This document shows positions 24,714-34,082 of a stretch of 64,000 nucleotides of DNA, in pieces (within the stretch, counting starts at the first letter, position 1; every line of letters starts with the position of its first letter). Position numbers and translations under genes: made by a program. This stretch comes from Massilia sp. Root133 (GTDB lineage: Bacteria > Pseudomonadota > Gammaproteobacteria > Burkholderiales > Burkholderiaceae_D). Below the pieces are notes generated by a model. That model was not told where the DNA came from and searched no databases. It saw nothing but the letters and a program-made list of their open reading frames with translations. The stretch covers positions 445,949-509,948 of the forward strand of contig NZ_LMEW01000031.1 of the NCBI RefSeq assembly GCF_001426525.1, in the 5' to 3' direction.

Positions 24714-26230
24714 GCCGGGTCTCCCGCGCGCGCCAGCGTGATGGTCGCGCGCAGGCCGCCGGTCGGCGCGTGCGCGAAGGCGAGCGTGCCGCCCTGGGCT
24801 TCCACGAGGCGCCGGCACAGCGCGAGCCCGAGGCCGGCGCCGCCGTGGGCGCGGCTGCGCGACGCGTCCACGCGATAGAAACGGTCGCCGAGGTGCGCCA
24901 GCGCGCCGTCCGGGACGCCGGGCGCGCTGTCGTCCAGGTGCAGCCGGATGCCGCGGCCGTCCGCCTGCGCATGCAGGTGGATGCGGCCGCCGGCAGCCGT
25001 GTAGCGCAGGCTGTTCTCGAACAGGTTGGCGAGCACCTGGCGCATGCGGTCGGGGTCCGCCATGACTTGTGCCGCTACCGGGCCGGGGCCGAAATCGAGC
25101 GCGAGGCCAGCTTGTTTGAACCGTTCTTCGAAACCGCGCGCCTCGGCGCATGCGAGCGTCCACAGGTCGAGCGCGACCGGCTTGCATTCGAGCGCGCCGA
25201 CGTCGGCGCGCGCCAGCGCGTACAGCTCGTCGATCAGTTTATTCAGCGCGAGCACCTGGCGCAGCATGGCGTCGAGCGTGTCCGGCGTGGCGCTGCGCAC
25301 GCCGTCCTGCAGCGCTTCCAGCTGGGCGCGCAGCACGGCCAGCGGCGTGCGCAATTCGTGCGACGTGTCCGCGACCCATTGGCGGCGTGCCTGCTCCGCG
25401 CCGGCCAGCCGGGCCGCGAGGGCGTTGAAGTGGCGCGCGAGGTCGCCCAGTTCGTCGCTGCGCTGCGCGGGGAGGCGCAGGTCGAAGTGGCCCTCGGACA
25501 GTGCCCGGCTGCCCGCCGCCAGTTGCCGGATCGGACTGCGGAAGTGGCGCGCCAGCAGCACGGCGGCGAGGGCGCTGAGGCCCACCGCGAGCGCGACGAT
25601 CTGCCACAGGCTGTCGGTGAGCTGCTGCAGGAACGCATAAGCCAGCGCGTCGCCGGGACGGGCATCGCGGACGACGGCCAGGTAGCCGACCGTGCGGCCG
25701 TTCACCTCCAGCGCGCGCCGGACCGTGGCGGCGTCGGGGCCCGGACGGCGGCCGGCGAGCCAGGCCCCGTTCGCATCGAGCAGCGTGACGCGGCGCGCCA
25801 GCGGTAATGGGCCGGGGTCGGGCAGGTCGGGCACGATGGGAACGTGCGCCACGCGGGGACCGGGCAGCGGCGGCAGCGGCGGGGCCGGCGGCGCGGGTGG
25901 CGCAGGCGGGACGGGCGCGGCCGGTGCGACCGGCATGACCGGCGTGGCGGAAGGTACCCCATCGTCGCGCAGCCGCTGCAGGCGCGCGAGCTCCGTCGCG
26001 ATCCAGTCCTGGCGGTCGGTGGCGGGAATGAAACCCCAGCCGTTGCCGGTGCGGTAACGGCGCGTGAGCGTGGTCGACAGCTCGTCCAGGCGGTCCAGTT
26101 CGATGCCGGCGGCGTAGTCGCCGAAGCTGGCCACCACATTCTGGCGCAGCAGGAATACGGCACAGGCGGCCACGGCGAGGATCGCCAGCAGGACCGAGGC
26201 AAACAAGCGATGACCGATCGAGAACTTCAA
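24710..26230 (-). CDS. BaeS-like sensor histidine kinase with proline-rich periplasmic domain
   Basis: A 506-residue kinase: transmembrane helix at about 10-30, a periplasmic domain to about 190, second membrane helix about 195-215, HAMP, HisKA with phospho-acceptor His291 in DTSHELRTPLAVL, and HATPase_c with NLFENSLRYTAAGG and GGAGLGLALCRRLVEAQGG. Inside the periplasmic domain (about 95-145) is a run of PxxP repeats: APVPPAPPAPPAPPLPPLPG. A similar tract occurs in the secreted protein encoded two genes downstream. Its stimulus is unknown; envelope stress is likely by family. Confidence 0.92.
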   Translation of the reverse strand: MKFSIGHRLFASVLLAILAVAACAVFLLRQNVVASFGDYAAGIELDRLDELSTTLTRRYRTGNGWGFIPATDRQDWIATELARLQRLRDDGVPSATPVMPVAPAAPVPPAPPAPPAPPLPPLPGPRVAHVPIVPDLPDPGPLPLARRVTLLDANGAWLAGRRPGPDAATVRRALEVNGRTVGYLAVVRDARPGDALAYAFLQQLTDSLWQIVALAVGLSALAAVLLARHFRSPIRQLAAGSRALSEGHFDLRLPAQRSDELGDLARHFNALAARLAGAEQARRQWVADTSHELRTPLAVLRAQLEALQDGVRSATPDTLDAMLRQVLALNKLIDELYALARADVGALECKPVALDLWTLACAEARGFEERFKQAGLALDFGPGPVAAQVMADPDRMRQVLANLFENSLRYTAAGGRIHLHAQADGRGIRLHLDDSAPGVPDGALAHLGDRFYRVDASRSRAHGGAGLGLALCRRLVEAQGGTLAFAHAPTGGLRATITLARAGDPA

Positions 26231-26434
26231 GGCGGAATGTGCAGGAATTGACGAAGAGGCATTTTAGGGCAAATTAGTGTGGTAAATACGACGTGATAGC
26301 GCGCGTCTACCCGATTAGGCTGGACAGTATGTTGATTTTGCGCGAATGATGACATGTATCCAGAATGCAGCTATATTTTCCTCAAATAAAATCGGCCAGC
26401 GAGTCAATAGAGCCGACCACCCGGGAGACAAGTT

Positions 26435-27874
26435 ATGTTGAATTGGTTGAAAACGACGCTCATACCGTCCGCGTCGGCGTTCGCGCCGACCGGACGGTCC
26501 GGCATGACGGCCCGCGTCCGCAGCCTGGTGCTGAATGCGCGCGACGGCAGCATCCGCACGGCGATCAACGCGGCGCGCCTGCGCAAGGAAGTCGACCAGT
26601 CGCTCGACAAGGCGCGCCAGCAGTACACGGCGTCGCGCGAGCTGGCGGCGTCGGCGCGCGAGGTGACGGCGCTGTCGGCCAGCGTGAAGGCCGGCACGGA
26701 CGACATCGCGGGGACGGCGGGCCGTAACCTGGCCGTGGCGCGCGCGTCGATGGACGAGTTGTCGCACCTGGAAGCGCGCATGCGCGCGATCGAGGAAAAG
26801 GTGGATGGCTTCGCGCGCACCGTCGGGCAGCTGGACCACCATGCCCGCTCGATCAGCGAGTTCGGCGGCATCATCCAGCGCATCGCCAACCAGACCAACC
26901 TCCTGGCCATCAACGCCGCGATCGAAGCGGCGCGCGCGGGCGAAGCCGGCCGCGGTTTCGCCGTCGTCGCGGCCGAGGTGCGGCGCCTGTCGCAGCTGGT
27001 CAACGAAGAGACGACCAAGATCGCGGGCGTCAACAGCGAGATGCGCACGCTCGTCGAGTCGACCACCGGCGCCACCCAGGAGATCCTGGAAGGCGTGAAC
27101 GTGTCGGCCCGCGAGGTCGGCCTCGCCGCCGGCCACTTCAAGACCTTCGTCGCCGATTTCGAGCGCATGACGGGCACCGTCAACGAGATGGCAGTGGCGA
27201 TGCAGTCGCTGGACAGCATCAGCCAGTCGATCGGCCGCCAGGTCACGGACATGGCGACGAATGCGTCGGAGACGGGTAAATCGATGGCCGACGCGTCGCG
27301 CCGCGTCGACGAAGTGCGCGCGACCACCGAGGAAATGCAGGGCGTACTGGCCGAGTTCCGCACGGGCGGCACGACGTTCGACGGCCTGGTGGAAGCGACG
27401 ACCCAGCTGCGCGACGCCGTCGGCCGCTGCCTCGCCGGCCACCTGGCGCGCGGCGCGGACATCTTCGACCAGGACTACCGCCCGATCGAAGGTTCGGATC
27501 CGCCGCGCTTCACGACGGGCTACGACCGCGCCGTCGAGCGCGACCTGCAGGCGCTGTACGACCGCGTCCTGTCCGACCTGCCCGGGTGCACTTACGCGCT
27601 GTCCGTGGACACGCGCGGCTACGCGCCCACGCACAACAGCAAGTTCTCGCAGACGCCGACGGGCCAGCGCGAGCACGATCTCGTCTACTGCCGCAATAAA
27701 CGCATCTTCGACGACCCGGTGGGCGCGAAGCTGGCCGCCAACCGCAAGCCGTTCCTGTTCCAGACCTATCTGCGCGATACGGGGGAGGTGATCAACGACC
27801 TGTCGATGCCGCTCGAGATCGGCGGCCGGCATTGGGGGGCGGTGCGGGTCGGGTTCGATTCGTCGAAACTCTAG
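26435..27874 (+). CDS. Soluble methyl-accepting chemotaxis protein with C-terminal Cache-like sensor region
   Basis: A 479-residue protein without a transmembrane helix. The N-terminal half is a long coiled coil carrying the MCP signalling hairpin: [20 protein letters not shown] and [17 protein letters not shown] at about 145-185. The C-terminal 130 residues hold a separate sensory-type region with [53 protein letters not shown] and [11 protein letters not shown], a module found at the end of many cytoplasmic transducers. Domain order (signal first, sensor last) is the reverse of classical receptors. The last codons are duplicated downstream (see repeat). Confidence 0.9.
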   Translation: MLNWLKTTLIPSASAFAPTGRSGMTARVRSLVLNARDGSIRTAINAARLRKEVDQSLDKARQQYTASRELAASAREVTALSASVKAGTDDIAGTAGRNLAVARASMDELSHLEARMRAIEEKVDGFARTVGQLDHHARSISEFGGIIQRIANQTNLLAINAAIEAARAGEAGRGFAVVAAEVRRLSQLVNEETTKIAGVNSEMRTLVESTTGATQEILEGVNVSAREVGLAAGHFKTFVADFERMTGTVNEMAVAMQSLDSISQSIGRQVTDMATNASETGKSMADASRRVDEVRATTEEMQGVLAEFRTGGTTFDGLVEATTQLRDAVGRCLAGHLARGADIFDQDYRPIEGSDPPRFTTGYDRAVERDLQALYDRVLSDLPGCTYALSVDTRGYAPTHNSKFSQTPTGQREHDLVYCRNKRIFDDPVGAKLAANRKPFLFQTYLRDTGEVINDLSMPLEIGGRHWGAVRVGFDSSKL

Positions 27875-28054
27875 AATCCCGTCGTTCGCGGGCAGGCGGG
27901 AACCCAATTTGCACGCGCCATCGCTGCGCATGCAGAACCTGGATCCCCGCCTGCGCGGGGATGACGTTCGGGGTGTGGGGTGCGGTGCGGTGCGGGTCGG
28001 GTTCGATTCGTCGAAACTCTAGAATCCCGTCGTTCCCGCGCAGGCGGGAACCCA
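27839..28054 (+). repeat. Tandem duplication of the receptor gene's 3' end
   Basis: The 68 bp at 27839-27906, covering the last codons and stop of the chemotaxis receptor gene plus part of an intergenic repeat, recur at 27987-28054 with only a few changes. The offset is 148 bp, so a unit of about 148 bp has been duplicated in tandem, the second unit being incomplete. The second copy has no start and is a non-coding gene fragment. Confidence 0.85.
27880..27966. repeat. Dispersed palindromic intergenic repeat, copy 1a
   Basis: Two short palindromes of the form TCCCGC-N-GCGGGA in opposite orientation: CGTCGTTCGCGGGCAGGCGG at the left and CCCCGCCTGCGCGGGGATGA at the right, flanking a short spacer. 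The ends (CGTCGT... and ...ATGACG) are inverted copies of each other. Same family as the copies at 28028, 44795, 57551 and 61984. Confidence 0.7.
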
Positions 28055-28108
28055 TAATGAAGCACCGAAGTCACTCAGCATGGATTCCCGCGTGCGCGGG
28101 AATGACGG
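28028..28108. repeat. Dispersed palindromic intergenic repeat, copy 1b
   Basis: Left palindrome CGTCGTTCCCGCGCAGGCGG, spacer, right palindrome TTCCCGCGTGCGCGGGAATG ending in ACGG. It lies at the end of the convergent chemotaxis receptor and FadL-type genes, where it could also act as a bidirectional transcription stop. Confidence 0.75.
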
Positions 28109-28112
28109 GTGG

Positions 28113-29525
28113 TCAGAACTTGTAGTTGTACGCCAGGCCAAGCAACTGCATGCGCGTCTTCCACGTGCCGCGCGTCGTCTCGCCGTTGCCGGTGCAGCCC
28201 GTCATCACGGGATTGCAGTTGTTCGTGTAGTTGCCGCTCGCGTCGTTGAAGTGCAGCCAGCTGTAGGCCAGGTCCAGCGACGACGCCGGAGTCAGCTTCC
28301 AGTTCGCGCCGAACGACAGTTGCAGGCGGTCGGCGTCCGGCAGCGCCGCGTGGCGCAGCGTGTCGCCGCGGACCGGGGCGTCGTCGTGGGCGATGCCGCC
28401 GCGCAGGGTCACGGCGTCGTTCAGCGCATAGTTCGCGCCCAGCGCCACGCGCACGGTGTTCTTCCACTGCTGGCGGATCACGAGGTCGCCCTCGTTGGTG
28501 CCGACGAACTGGATGTTGATGTCCTGCATGCGCGAGTTGCGCGTCCACGTCACGTCGGCCATGCCGGCCCATTTCGCATCGAACTGGTGGAAGGCGTTCA
28601 GCGACAGCGTCTCCGGCGTGCTGACGTCCACGCGCGCGGCGGAATTCACGTGGTGCGAGGCGCCCTGTAGCACCTTGTTGACCACGGCGTCGCTCGTCAC
28701 CGTCGAGAAGTCCCACACCGCGCCGCCTTTCAGTTCATGCTTGATCGACGAGCGGTAGGCGATGCCGAAGCGGGTATCCGGCGTCGGCGAGTACATGTAG
28801 CCCACGTTGAAGCCATAACCCCAGTCCTTGCCCTCCACGCCCGCGTGCGCGTCGCCCGCGGTCGCGAGTGCGGCCGGGTTGCCGCCCAGGGAAGCGATCT
28901 GGCGCACCAGCGCGGCGCCGCTGCCCGCGGCCTGCGCGGCGGCGATCGAGCCCGGCACGTCCACGCCCTGGCGCAGGCTCGCCTTCATGTGTTCGACGGA
29001 GATGCCGAAACCGAAGCTGTGCTGCTCGGAGAGCCTGAAGGCCACCGACGGGTTGATGTTGATGGACTCCAGCTTGATGTTGGTGAGCGAGTAGCGGCCC
29101 GACCAGTTGTCGTCGTAATCCAGCTTGGTGCCGTACGGGACGAACACGCCGACGCCGGCGGTCCACTGGCTGTCAATTTTCTGGCTGTAGTACAGCGTCG
29201 GCGCGGCCACGACGCCCGGCGCGTAGTCGTCCTGCGATTTCACGCCGCCGGTCGAGGTCTTCGTGAAGCGGGTCGAGCCGGCATCCTGGAACGTCGAATG
29301 CGGGACGACGGCGGTGATGCCGCCGACGATCTGGCGGCCTTCCAGGCGCGACAGGCCGGCCGGGTTGGCGAAGATGGTGGATGCATCGGCGGCTTCGGCG
29401 CCGTTGGCTTCCGCCGTGCCCTGGGCGGACACGCTCTGGGAGCCGAAGCGGTAGCCGGAAGCGGTCGCGTCGAGCGACGCGCCCAGGGCCAGGGCGACGA
29501 GCAGGGTCAGGTGTTTCTGGTTCAT
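28113..29525 (-). CDS. OmpP1/FadL family outer-membrane transporter
   Basis: A 470-residue protein with signal peptide MNQKHLTLLVALALGASLDA and the FadL N-terminal hatch features, including NGAEAADASTIFANPAGLSRL, matching the NPA signature of the family. The rest is a 14-strand barrel with many aromatic strands, ending in GLAYNYKF. FadL proteins take up long-chain fatty acids or other hydrophobic compounds by lateral diffusion. Start at 29525 gives the signal peptide; the longer ORF upstream lacks it. Monocistronic, convergent with the receptor gene upstream in coordinates. Confidence 0.9.
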   Translation of the reverse strand: MNQKHLTLLVALALGASLDATASGYRFGSQSVSAQGTAEANGAEAADASTIFANPAGLSRLEGRQIVGGITAVVPHSTFQDAGSTRFTKTSTGGVKSQDDYAPGVVAAPTLYYSQKIDSQWTAGVGVFVPYGTKLDYDDNWSGRYSLTNIKLESININPSVAFRLSEQHSFGFGISVEHMKASLRQGVDVPGSIAAAQAAGSGAALVRQIASLGGNPAALATAGDAHAGVEGKDWGYGFNVGYMYSPTPDTRFGIAYRSSIKHELKGGAVWDFSTVTSDAVVNKVLQGASHHVNSAARVDVSTPETLSLNAFHQFDAKWAGMADVTWTRNSRMQDINIQFVGTNEGDLVIRQQWKNTVRVALGANYALNDAVTLRGGIAHDDAPVRGDTLRHAALPDADRLQLSFGANWKLTPASSLDLAYSWLHFNDASGNYTNNCNPVMTGCTGNGETTRGTWKTRMQLLGLAYNYKF

Positions 29526-29648
29526 CGGTCTCACTCCAAGTATCGATTCGTAGCCCGCCCCCCGGACCGGAAGGGCCGGGGGCGGCGGGAGCCGAAGCAT
29601 ACACCATTTCGTACGACCGTTCTATTTCTGTTGTGTGGAGAACACGGG

Positions 29649-30845
29649 TCAGGGATGGAGCAGGCGCAGGTCGACCTGCTGCGCCATCACGCGGTAGCCG
29701 GCGTCGTTCGGATGCAGGTGGTCGCCGCTGTCGTAGGCGGGATTCAGGCGGGAGGGTTGTTCCGGGTCGCGCAGGGCGGCGTCGAAATCGACGACGGCAT
29801 CGAACACGCCGGCCGTGCGGATCCACGCGTTCAGCGCCAGGCGGTCGCGCTCCGCGTCTGCCGACCAGAAGTCCTTCGTGCCGGCGAACGGAAGCAGGGT
29901 GCCGGCCCAGATTTTCACGCCGCGCGCGCGGGCCCGCCCGGCCAGCTTGCGCATGCCGGCCTCGATCTGCCCGACCGTGACCCGGTCGGCCGGCGCAGCC
30001 AGCAGGCGCGCGGCCGTGATGTCGTTGACGCCTTCGTGCAGCAGCACCCAACGCACGCCGGGCTTGTCGAGGGTGTCGCGGTCGAAGCGGGCCAGCACGC
30101 TGGGGCCGACGTACGGTGTCGACGCATCGTTCAGGATGCGGTTGCCGGCGATGCCCTCGTTCGCGATGCCGATGGTAGCCAGCGCCGGCTCGGCCTGCAG
30201 GCGGGCGGCCAGCGCGTCCGGCCAGCCCGCCTCCTCGGCGCCGACGCCGTCCGCGATCGAGTCGCCGATGACGGCCAGCGTGCGGCCAGTGTCCGGTCCG
30301 AGGACCTCCACGTCGCTGAGCAAATAGAGGTTGTCGTCCGTGGCGGCCGAGGGGAAGTCGGCGGCACCGGTGACGTCGCCGGCCGCCTTCAGGTACGTCG
30401 GCCGCAGCACGAAGCCGTGGACCGTCGATACGGGCACCGGCGCCGGCAGGTACAGGCTGACCGCGAGCGGCTGCAGCGCGGCCACGGCGAGGTCGACGGG
30501 ATCCGACAGCGCGCTCGAACCCGCCGCGATCGTGACCGCCGGCCGGCCGCCGAACAGCAGCGGGCGATCGCTGCCCGCCGCCACGCGCGCGCCGCCCGCG
30601 GACAGTCCCACGTGCGCCGCGCCCACGTGCAGCGGCTGCGTGCCGAACAGGTTCGACAGGCGGATGCGCATGCGGGTGCCTTTCGTGGTCGTGCGCACGA
30701 CCTGGCGCAGGGTCTGCGCGGGCAGCGCCGGTCCCGCGGAGTCGGGCGCGGACGACCAGCCGGTGCGCCAGCCTTCGTCCGCTGCGGTGGCGGTGGTGGC
30801 AAGCAGGGCGGAAAAGAGCAGGGCGGCGAGCGCGCGTCCGGTCAT
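29649..30845 (-). CDS. Secreted SGNH/GDSL-type esterase
   Basis: A 398-residue exported hydrolase. After the signal peptide (MTGRALAALLFSALLATTAT) comes a beta-rich N-terminal domain of about 150 residues, then the SGNH core with catalytic Ser196 in AVIGDSIADGVG, Gly/Asn blocks IANEGIAGNRIL and LLHEGVNDI, and the Asp-x-x-His pair in GDHLHPNDAGY. Such enzymes deacylate lipids or deacetylate polysaccharides; the substrate here is not evident. The start at 30845 is preferred to one 13 codons upstream because it opens the signal peptide. Confidence 0.88.
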   Translation of the reverse strand: MTGRALAALLFSALLATTATAADEGWRTGWSSAPDSAGPALPAQTLRQVVRTTTKGTRMRIRLSNLFGTQPLHVGAAHVGLSAGGARVAAGSDRPLLFGGRPAVTIAAGSSALSDPVDLAVAALQPLAVSLYLPAPVPVSTVHGFVLRPTYLKAAGDVTGAADFPSAATDDNLYLLSDVEVLGPDTGRTLAVIGDSIADGVGAEEAGWPDALAARLQAEPALATIGIANEGIAGNRILNDASTPYVGPSVLARFDRDTLDKPGVRWVLLHEGVNDITAARLLAAPADRVTVGQIEAGMRKLAGRARARGVKIWAGTLLPFAGTKDFWSADAERDRLALNAWIRTAGVFDAVVDFDAALRDPEQPSRLNPAYDSGDHLHPNDAGYRVMAQQVDLRLLHP

Positions 30846-30915
30846 GGTGACTCCAGCGAGAGGGTGGGACAGCGATGCTGGCATCGGCCTCCCGCTGGCG
30901 CAACTGACACTTGTG

Positions 30916-32151
30916 TTAGCAATACGTCGTCAGGTCGACGATGCGGTAGCTGGCCCGTTCGCCGCCATCGTCCGTCATGATGAACGCGCCGGCACCGAGG
31001 CGGTACAACTGCCCGCCGCCGGCCGGGATCATCACGTGCACGCGCGCGGCCACGCACGCCACGCGGCGCTCGCCCGCGCGCACGACCAGCACCTGGCCGT
31101 CCTCCGCCGGCACGTGGTTCGGACGGCGCAGGTCGATGACGGCAATGGTCTGGTCGCCCCAGCGCATCGTCGCGCCGGGCGTGTCGACCAGCGGCAGCAC
31201 GCGTTCCAGCGCATCGAGCGGCGTGGCGGCGAGGCCGTCCGCGTCGAACACGACGTACGCGGCGTCGTTCGGCTTGCCGGCACGCGCCTGCGCCGGGGCG
31301 GCGGCGTGCGCGGACCGCGACAGATCCGCCTCGGGACGGCGTGCGAACAGCGCCGCCACGTCGACCAGCCGGACCTCGGCGCCATCGTCGTCGTAGACCG
31401 TCGCGGCCGGAACGAAATCCGCCAGGCGCAGGGTCGCGCGCACGGGCACGCCGAGCGCGAGGCCGTCGTGTTCCAGCACGGCGAGCAGGCCCGCGCCGAC
31501 GTCCCCGAGGGCGGGGTCGACCGCGGCCGGCGGCACGATGGCCAGGTGCCGGCCGCGCCACGTGCACCACGCGCCGTCGCCGATCGCCGCGCGTGACGGC
31601 ATCGCGATCACTTCGGCGAGCGCGCCGGCCGGCACGCCCAGGCGCAGCGTGCCCGCATCGAGCACGGCATACGTGCGCCTGTCGTGCGCGGCCGGTGGCG
31701 GAGGCGACCCGGACGCCATTGCCGCGCCGCCGTGCCACGCGCAGGCCAGCGCGGCGAGCCGGCCGACGTCCAGCACGTTCAGGACACGTCCCGTCTCCGG
31801 CGAGCGCGCCACGCTGTGGAACACCTCGTCCGCATCGTCGTCGTGATGCAGCCGTGTCACCGCATCGGATGCCACGTCGACCAGCCCGCCGACGGCCGAC
31901 ACGCGCAGCCCCAGCAGGCGTCCGCCGTCGCGCAGGATCAGGATGCGTCCGTCCTGCCGTTCGCCCGTCTCGACCCAGCGCGCGAGGTCGACGACGGGCA
32001 CCAGCACGCCGCCGTGGTCCACGACGCCGGCCAGCGCGCCCGCGCGGCGGGGCGGGGCGGCCAATGCGTCCGGCTGCGGCAATGCCTGCACGACGGCGTC
32101 CGCCGCGATGCCCACGTCCACGGCGTCGATGCGCACTTCTGCCAGGCGCAT
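30916..32151 (-). CDS. Chemotaxis coupling protein with three tandem CheW domains
   Basis: A 411-residue cytoplasmic protein that can be read as three CheW-like beta-barrel units: about 1-140 (GVVDHGGVLVPVVDLARWV), about 160-285 (DGAWCTWRGRHLAIVP) and about 300-411 (MRWGDQTIAVIDLRRP). Each has the CheW pattern of short barrel strands around a V-P/I-D-L motif. CheW couples receptors to CheA; multi-CheW proteins may link several receptors. It starts one base after the stop of the PAS-MCP gene, so the two are co-translated and the coupling protein is probably dedicated to that receptor. Confidence 0.82.
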   Translation of the reverse strand: MRLAEVRIDAVDVGIAADAVVQALPQPDALAAPPRRAGALAGVVDHGGVLVPVVDLARWVETGERQDGRILILRDGGRLLGLRVSAVGGLVDVASDAVTRLHHDDDADEVFHSVARSPETGRVLNVLDVGRLAALACAWHGGAAMASGSPPPPAAHDRRTYAVLDAGTLRLGVPAGALAEVIAMPSRAAIGDGAWCTWRGRHLAIVPPAAVDPALGDVGAGLLAVLEHDGLALGVPVRATLRLADFVPAATVYDDDGAEVRLVDVAALFARRPEADLSRSAHAAAPAQARAGKPNDAAYVVFDADGLAATPLDALERVLPLVDTPGATMRWGDQTIAVIDLRRPNHVPAEDGQVLVVRAGERRVACVAARVHVMIPAGGGQLYRLGAGAFIMTDDGGERASYRIVDLTTYC

Positions 32152-32152
32152 G

Positions 32153-33898
32153 TCAGTGCTCCGTGGCCACGCGTTCCAGCTCGGCCAGCAGCGCGGACGC
32201 GTCGCGCGTCGCGTTGGCCTGCGCGCTCGTCGACGCGTGGATGCGGGCGATCGATTCGCTCGTCGCCGCGACCGAGCGCACGATGCGGCCAAACGCGTCT
32301 TCCACGTCGCCGGCGAGGCGGGTGCCTTCGCCCACGCGGGCGGCCGTCTCGTTGATCAGCTTCGCGATCTCGCGCGCCGCCAGCGCGGATTTCTCGGCCA
32401 GCTTGCGCACCTCGTTGGCGACGACGGAAAAGCCCGTGCCGTGTTCGCCCGCGCGCGCCGCCTCGATCGCCGCGTTGAACGCGAGGAGGTGCGTCTGGCT
32501 GGCGATGTCGCTGATCGTGTCGATGATCTCGTGCACGTCGTCGGAGGATTTCTGGATCGCGAGGATCGCATCCTTCGAGCGCGCCAGCAGCGTGCTGCCT
32601 TCGGCCGCCTGGTCGCGCGTCTGCACCGCCAGGCCGGCCGACTGCTGCGAACCCTGGGCGATGGAGGCGATCGATTGCGACAGGTCGGCCAGCACGGCGG
32701 ACATCGCCTTGATCTTGGCGCCGAGCTGCTCTTCGCGGTGCACCTGCTCCGTCACGTCCATCGCGAACTTGATGACTTTATAGGGCTTGCCGTCGGCGTC
32801 GAGGATCGGGTTGTACGTGGCCTGGATCCAGATGTCGGCGCCGTGCTTGCCGCGGCGGCGGAAGCGGCCGGACTGGAACTGGCCGCGCGCCAAGTCGGAC
32901 CAGAAGTTGCGGTACGCGGCGCTCTGGATGAGCGCCTCGTCGCAGAACATGCTGTGATGGCGGCCGACCACTTCGTCCGCGAGATAACCCATCGTGCGCA
33001 GGAAGTTGTCGTTCGCGGCCAGCACTTTGCCGTGCAGGTCGAACTCGATCACGGCCTGCGAGCGGCCGATGGCGTCCAGCTTGCCGCGGCTCTCGGCGGC
33101 GAGCGCCTTGCGCGCCGTGATGTCGGTGGCGAACTTGACGATCTTGACCGGCTTGCCGTCCGCGTCGAGGATCGGGTTGTACGCGGCGAGGATCCACACG
33201 GTGCGGCCGTCCTTCGTCACGCGCCGGTACTCGCCGCTGTCGGCCTGCCCGCGCCCGAGCCGCTCCCAGAACGCGAGGTACCCGGCCGAGCGCGCGTGCT
33301 CCGGCAGGCAGAACATGCGGTGGTGGCGGCCGCGCACCTCGTCGAGCGTATAGCCCGTCACGGCGAGGAAGTTGGCGTTCGCGTGCAGCACATTGCCCTG
33401 CAAATCGAATTCGATGACGGCCTGGGTGCGGTCGATCGCGGCCATCTTGCCCTCGAAGTCGATGTTGCGCAGCTTGGCCGCCGTGATGTCGGTGGCGAAC
33501 TTGACGACCTTCGCGGGCTTGCCGTCCGCATCGAAGATCGGGTTGTACGTGGCGTGGATCCACACCGGGCTGCCGTCGCGGGCCACGCGTTTGAACTCGC
33601 CCGCGTGGTATTCGCCCGCGGCCAGGTGCTTCCAGAAATCGCGGTACGCCTGCGAGCGCACGTACTCCGGTTCGCAGAACATCGCATGCGGCTGCCCGAC
33701 GACGTCGTGCAGCTCATAGCCGAGCGCGTCGAGGAAGTTCTGGTTGGCGTGCAGGATGCGGCCGTCGAGACCGAATTCGATCACGGCCTGGGCGCGGTTG
33801 ATGGCATCCAGCGCGGCGTGGGCAAGGTCATCCCGGGAGGTGACCGGGGCAGGGGCGATCATATGCATGGCTTCTCGTGGTGGCGTCATGATGTTCAT
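32153..33898 (-). CDS. Soluble PAS-domain methyl-accepting chemotaxis protein (three PAS repeats)
   Basis: Starting at 33898 the protein has 581 residues. Three near-identical PAS/PAC units follow each other, each with AVIEFxLxGxxLxANxNFL, a HxMFC block and WIxAxYNPIxDADGKP, each about 122 residues. A C-terminal MCP signalling domain follows, with [20 protein letters not shown] and [19 protein letters not shown]. No membrane helix is present, as in Aer-like or energy-taxis transducers; the conserved His/Cys in HxMFC could reflect cofactor binding, which is speculative. An alternative start lies at 33937. Confidence 0.88.
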   Translation of the reverse strand: MNIMTPPREAMHMIAPAPVTSRDDLAHAALDAINRAQAVIEFGLDGRILHANQNFLDALGYELHDVVGQPHAMFCEPEYVRSQAYRDFWKHLAAGEYHAGEFKRVARDGSPVWIHATYNPIFDADGKPAKVVKFATDITAAKLRNIDFEGKMAAIDRTQAVIEFDLQGNVLHANANFLAVTGYTLDEVRGRHHRMFCLPEHARSAGYLAFWERLGRGQADSGEYRRVTKDGRTVWILAAYNPILDADGKPVKIVKFATDITARKALAAESRGKLDAIGRSQAVIEFDLHGKVLAANDNFLRTMGYLADEVVGRHHSMFCDEALIQSAAYRNFWSDLARGQFQSGRFRRRGKHGADIWIQATYNPILDADGKPYKVIKFAMDVTEQVHREEQLGAKIKAMSAVLADLSQSIASIAQGSQQSAGLAVQTRDQAAEGSTLLARSKDAILAIQKSSDDVHEIIDTISDIASQTHLLAFNAAIEAARAGEHGTGFSVVANEVRKLAEKSALAAREIAKLINETAARVGEGTRLAGDVEDAFGRIVRSVAATSESIARIHASTSAQANATRDASALLAELERVATEH

Positions 33899-34082
33899 AA
33901 TATTTCCGTGCGGAAATCTATTTGGCGATTTAATCATTTTTCTCGTGAGAATGCGAGATAATTTTGATGATTTCGATTATTTGTTGCTGAGTACTTACGG
34001 CACAAGGCGAGGTTTCCATTGACGGGTTGCCATACGGTCATTAGCATCGGAATGCATTCCATACCCACAACAAGGAGACACC

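Noticed and set aside
27880-28108. Possible CRISPR-like or tandem repeat array at the chemoreceptor 3' end
   Set aside because: Only two units with palindromic ends are present, spacers are not regular, and one unit is a gene-end duplication. No cas genes are in the window.
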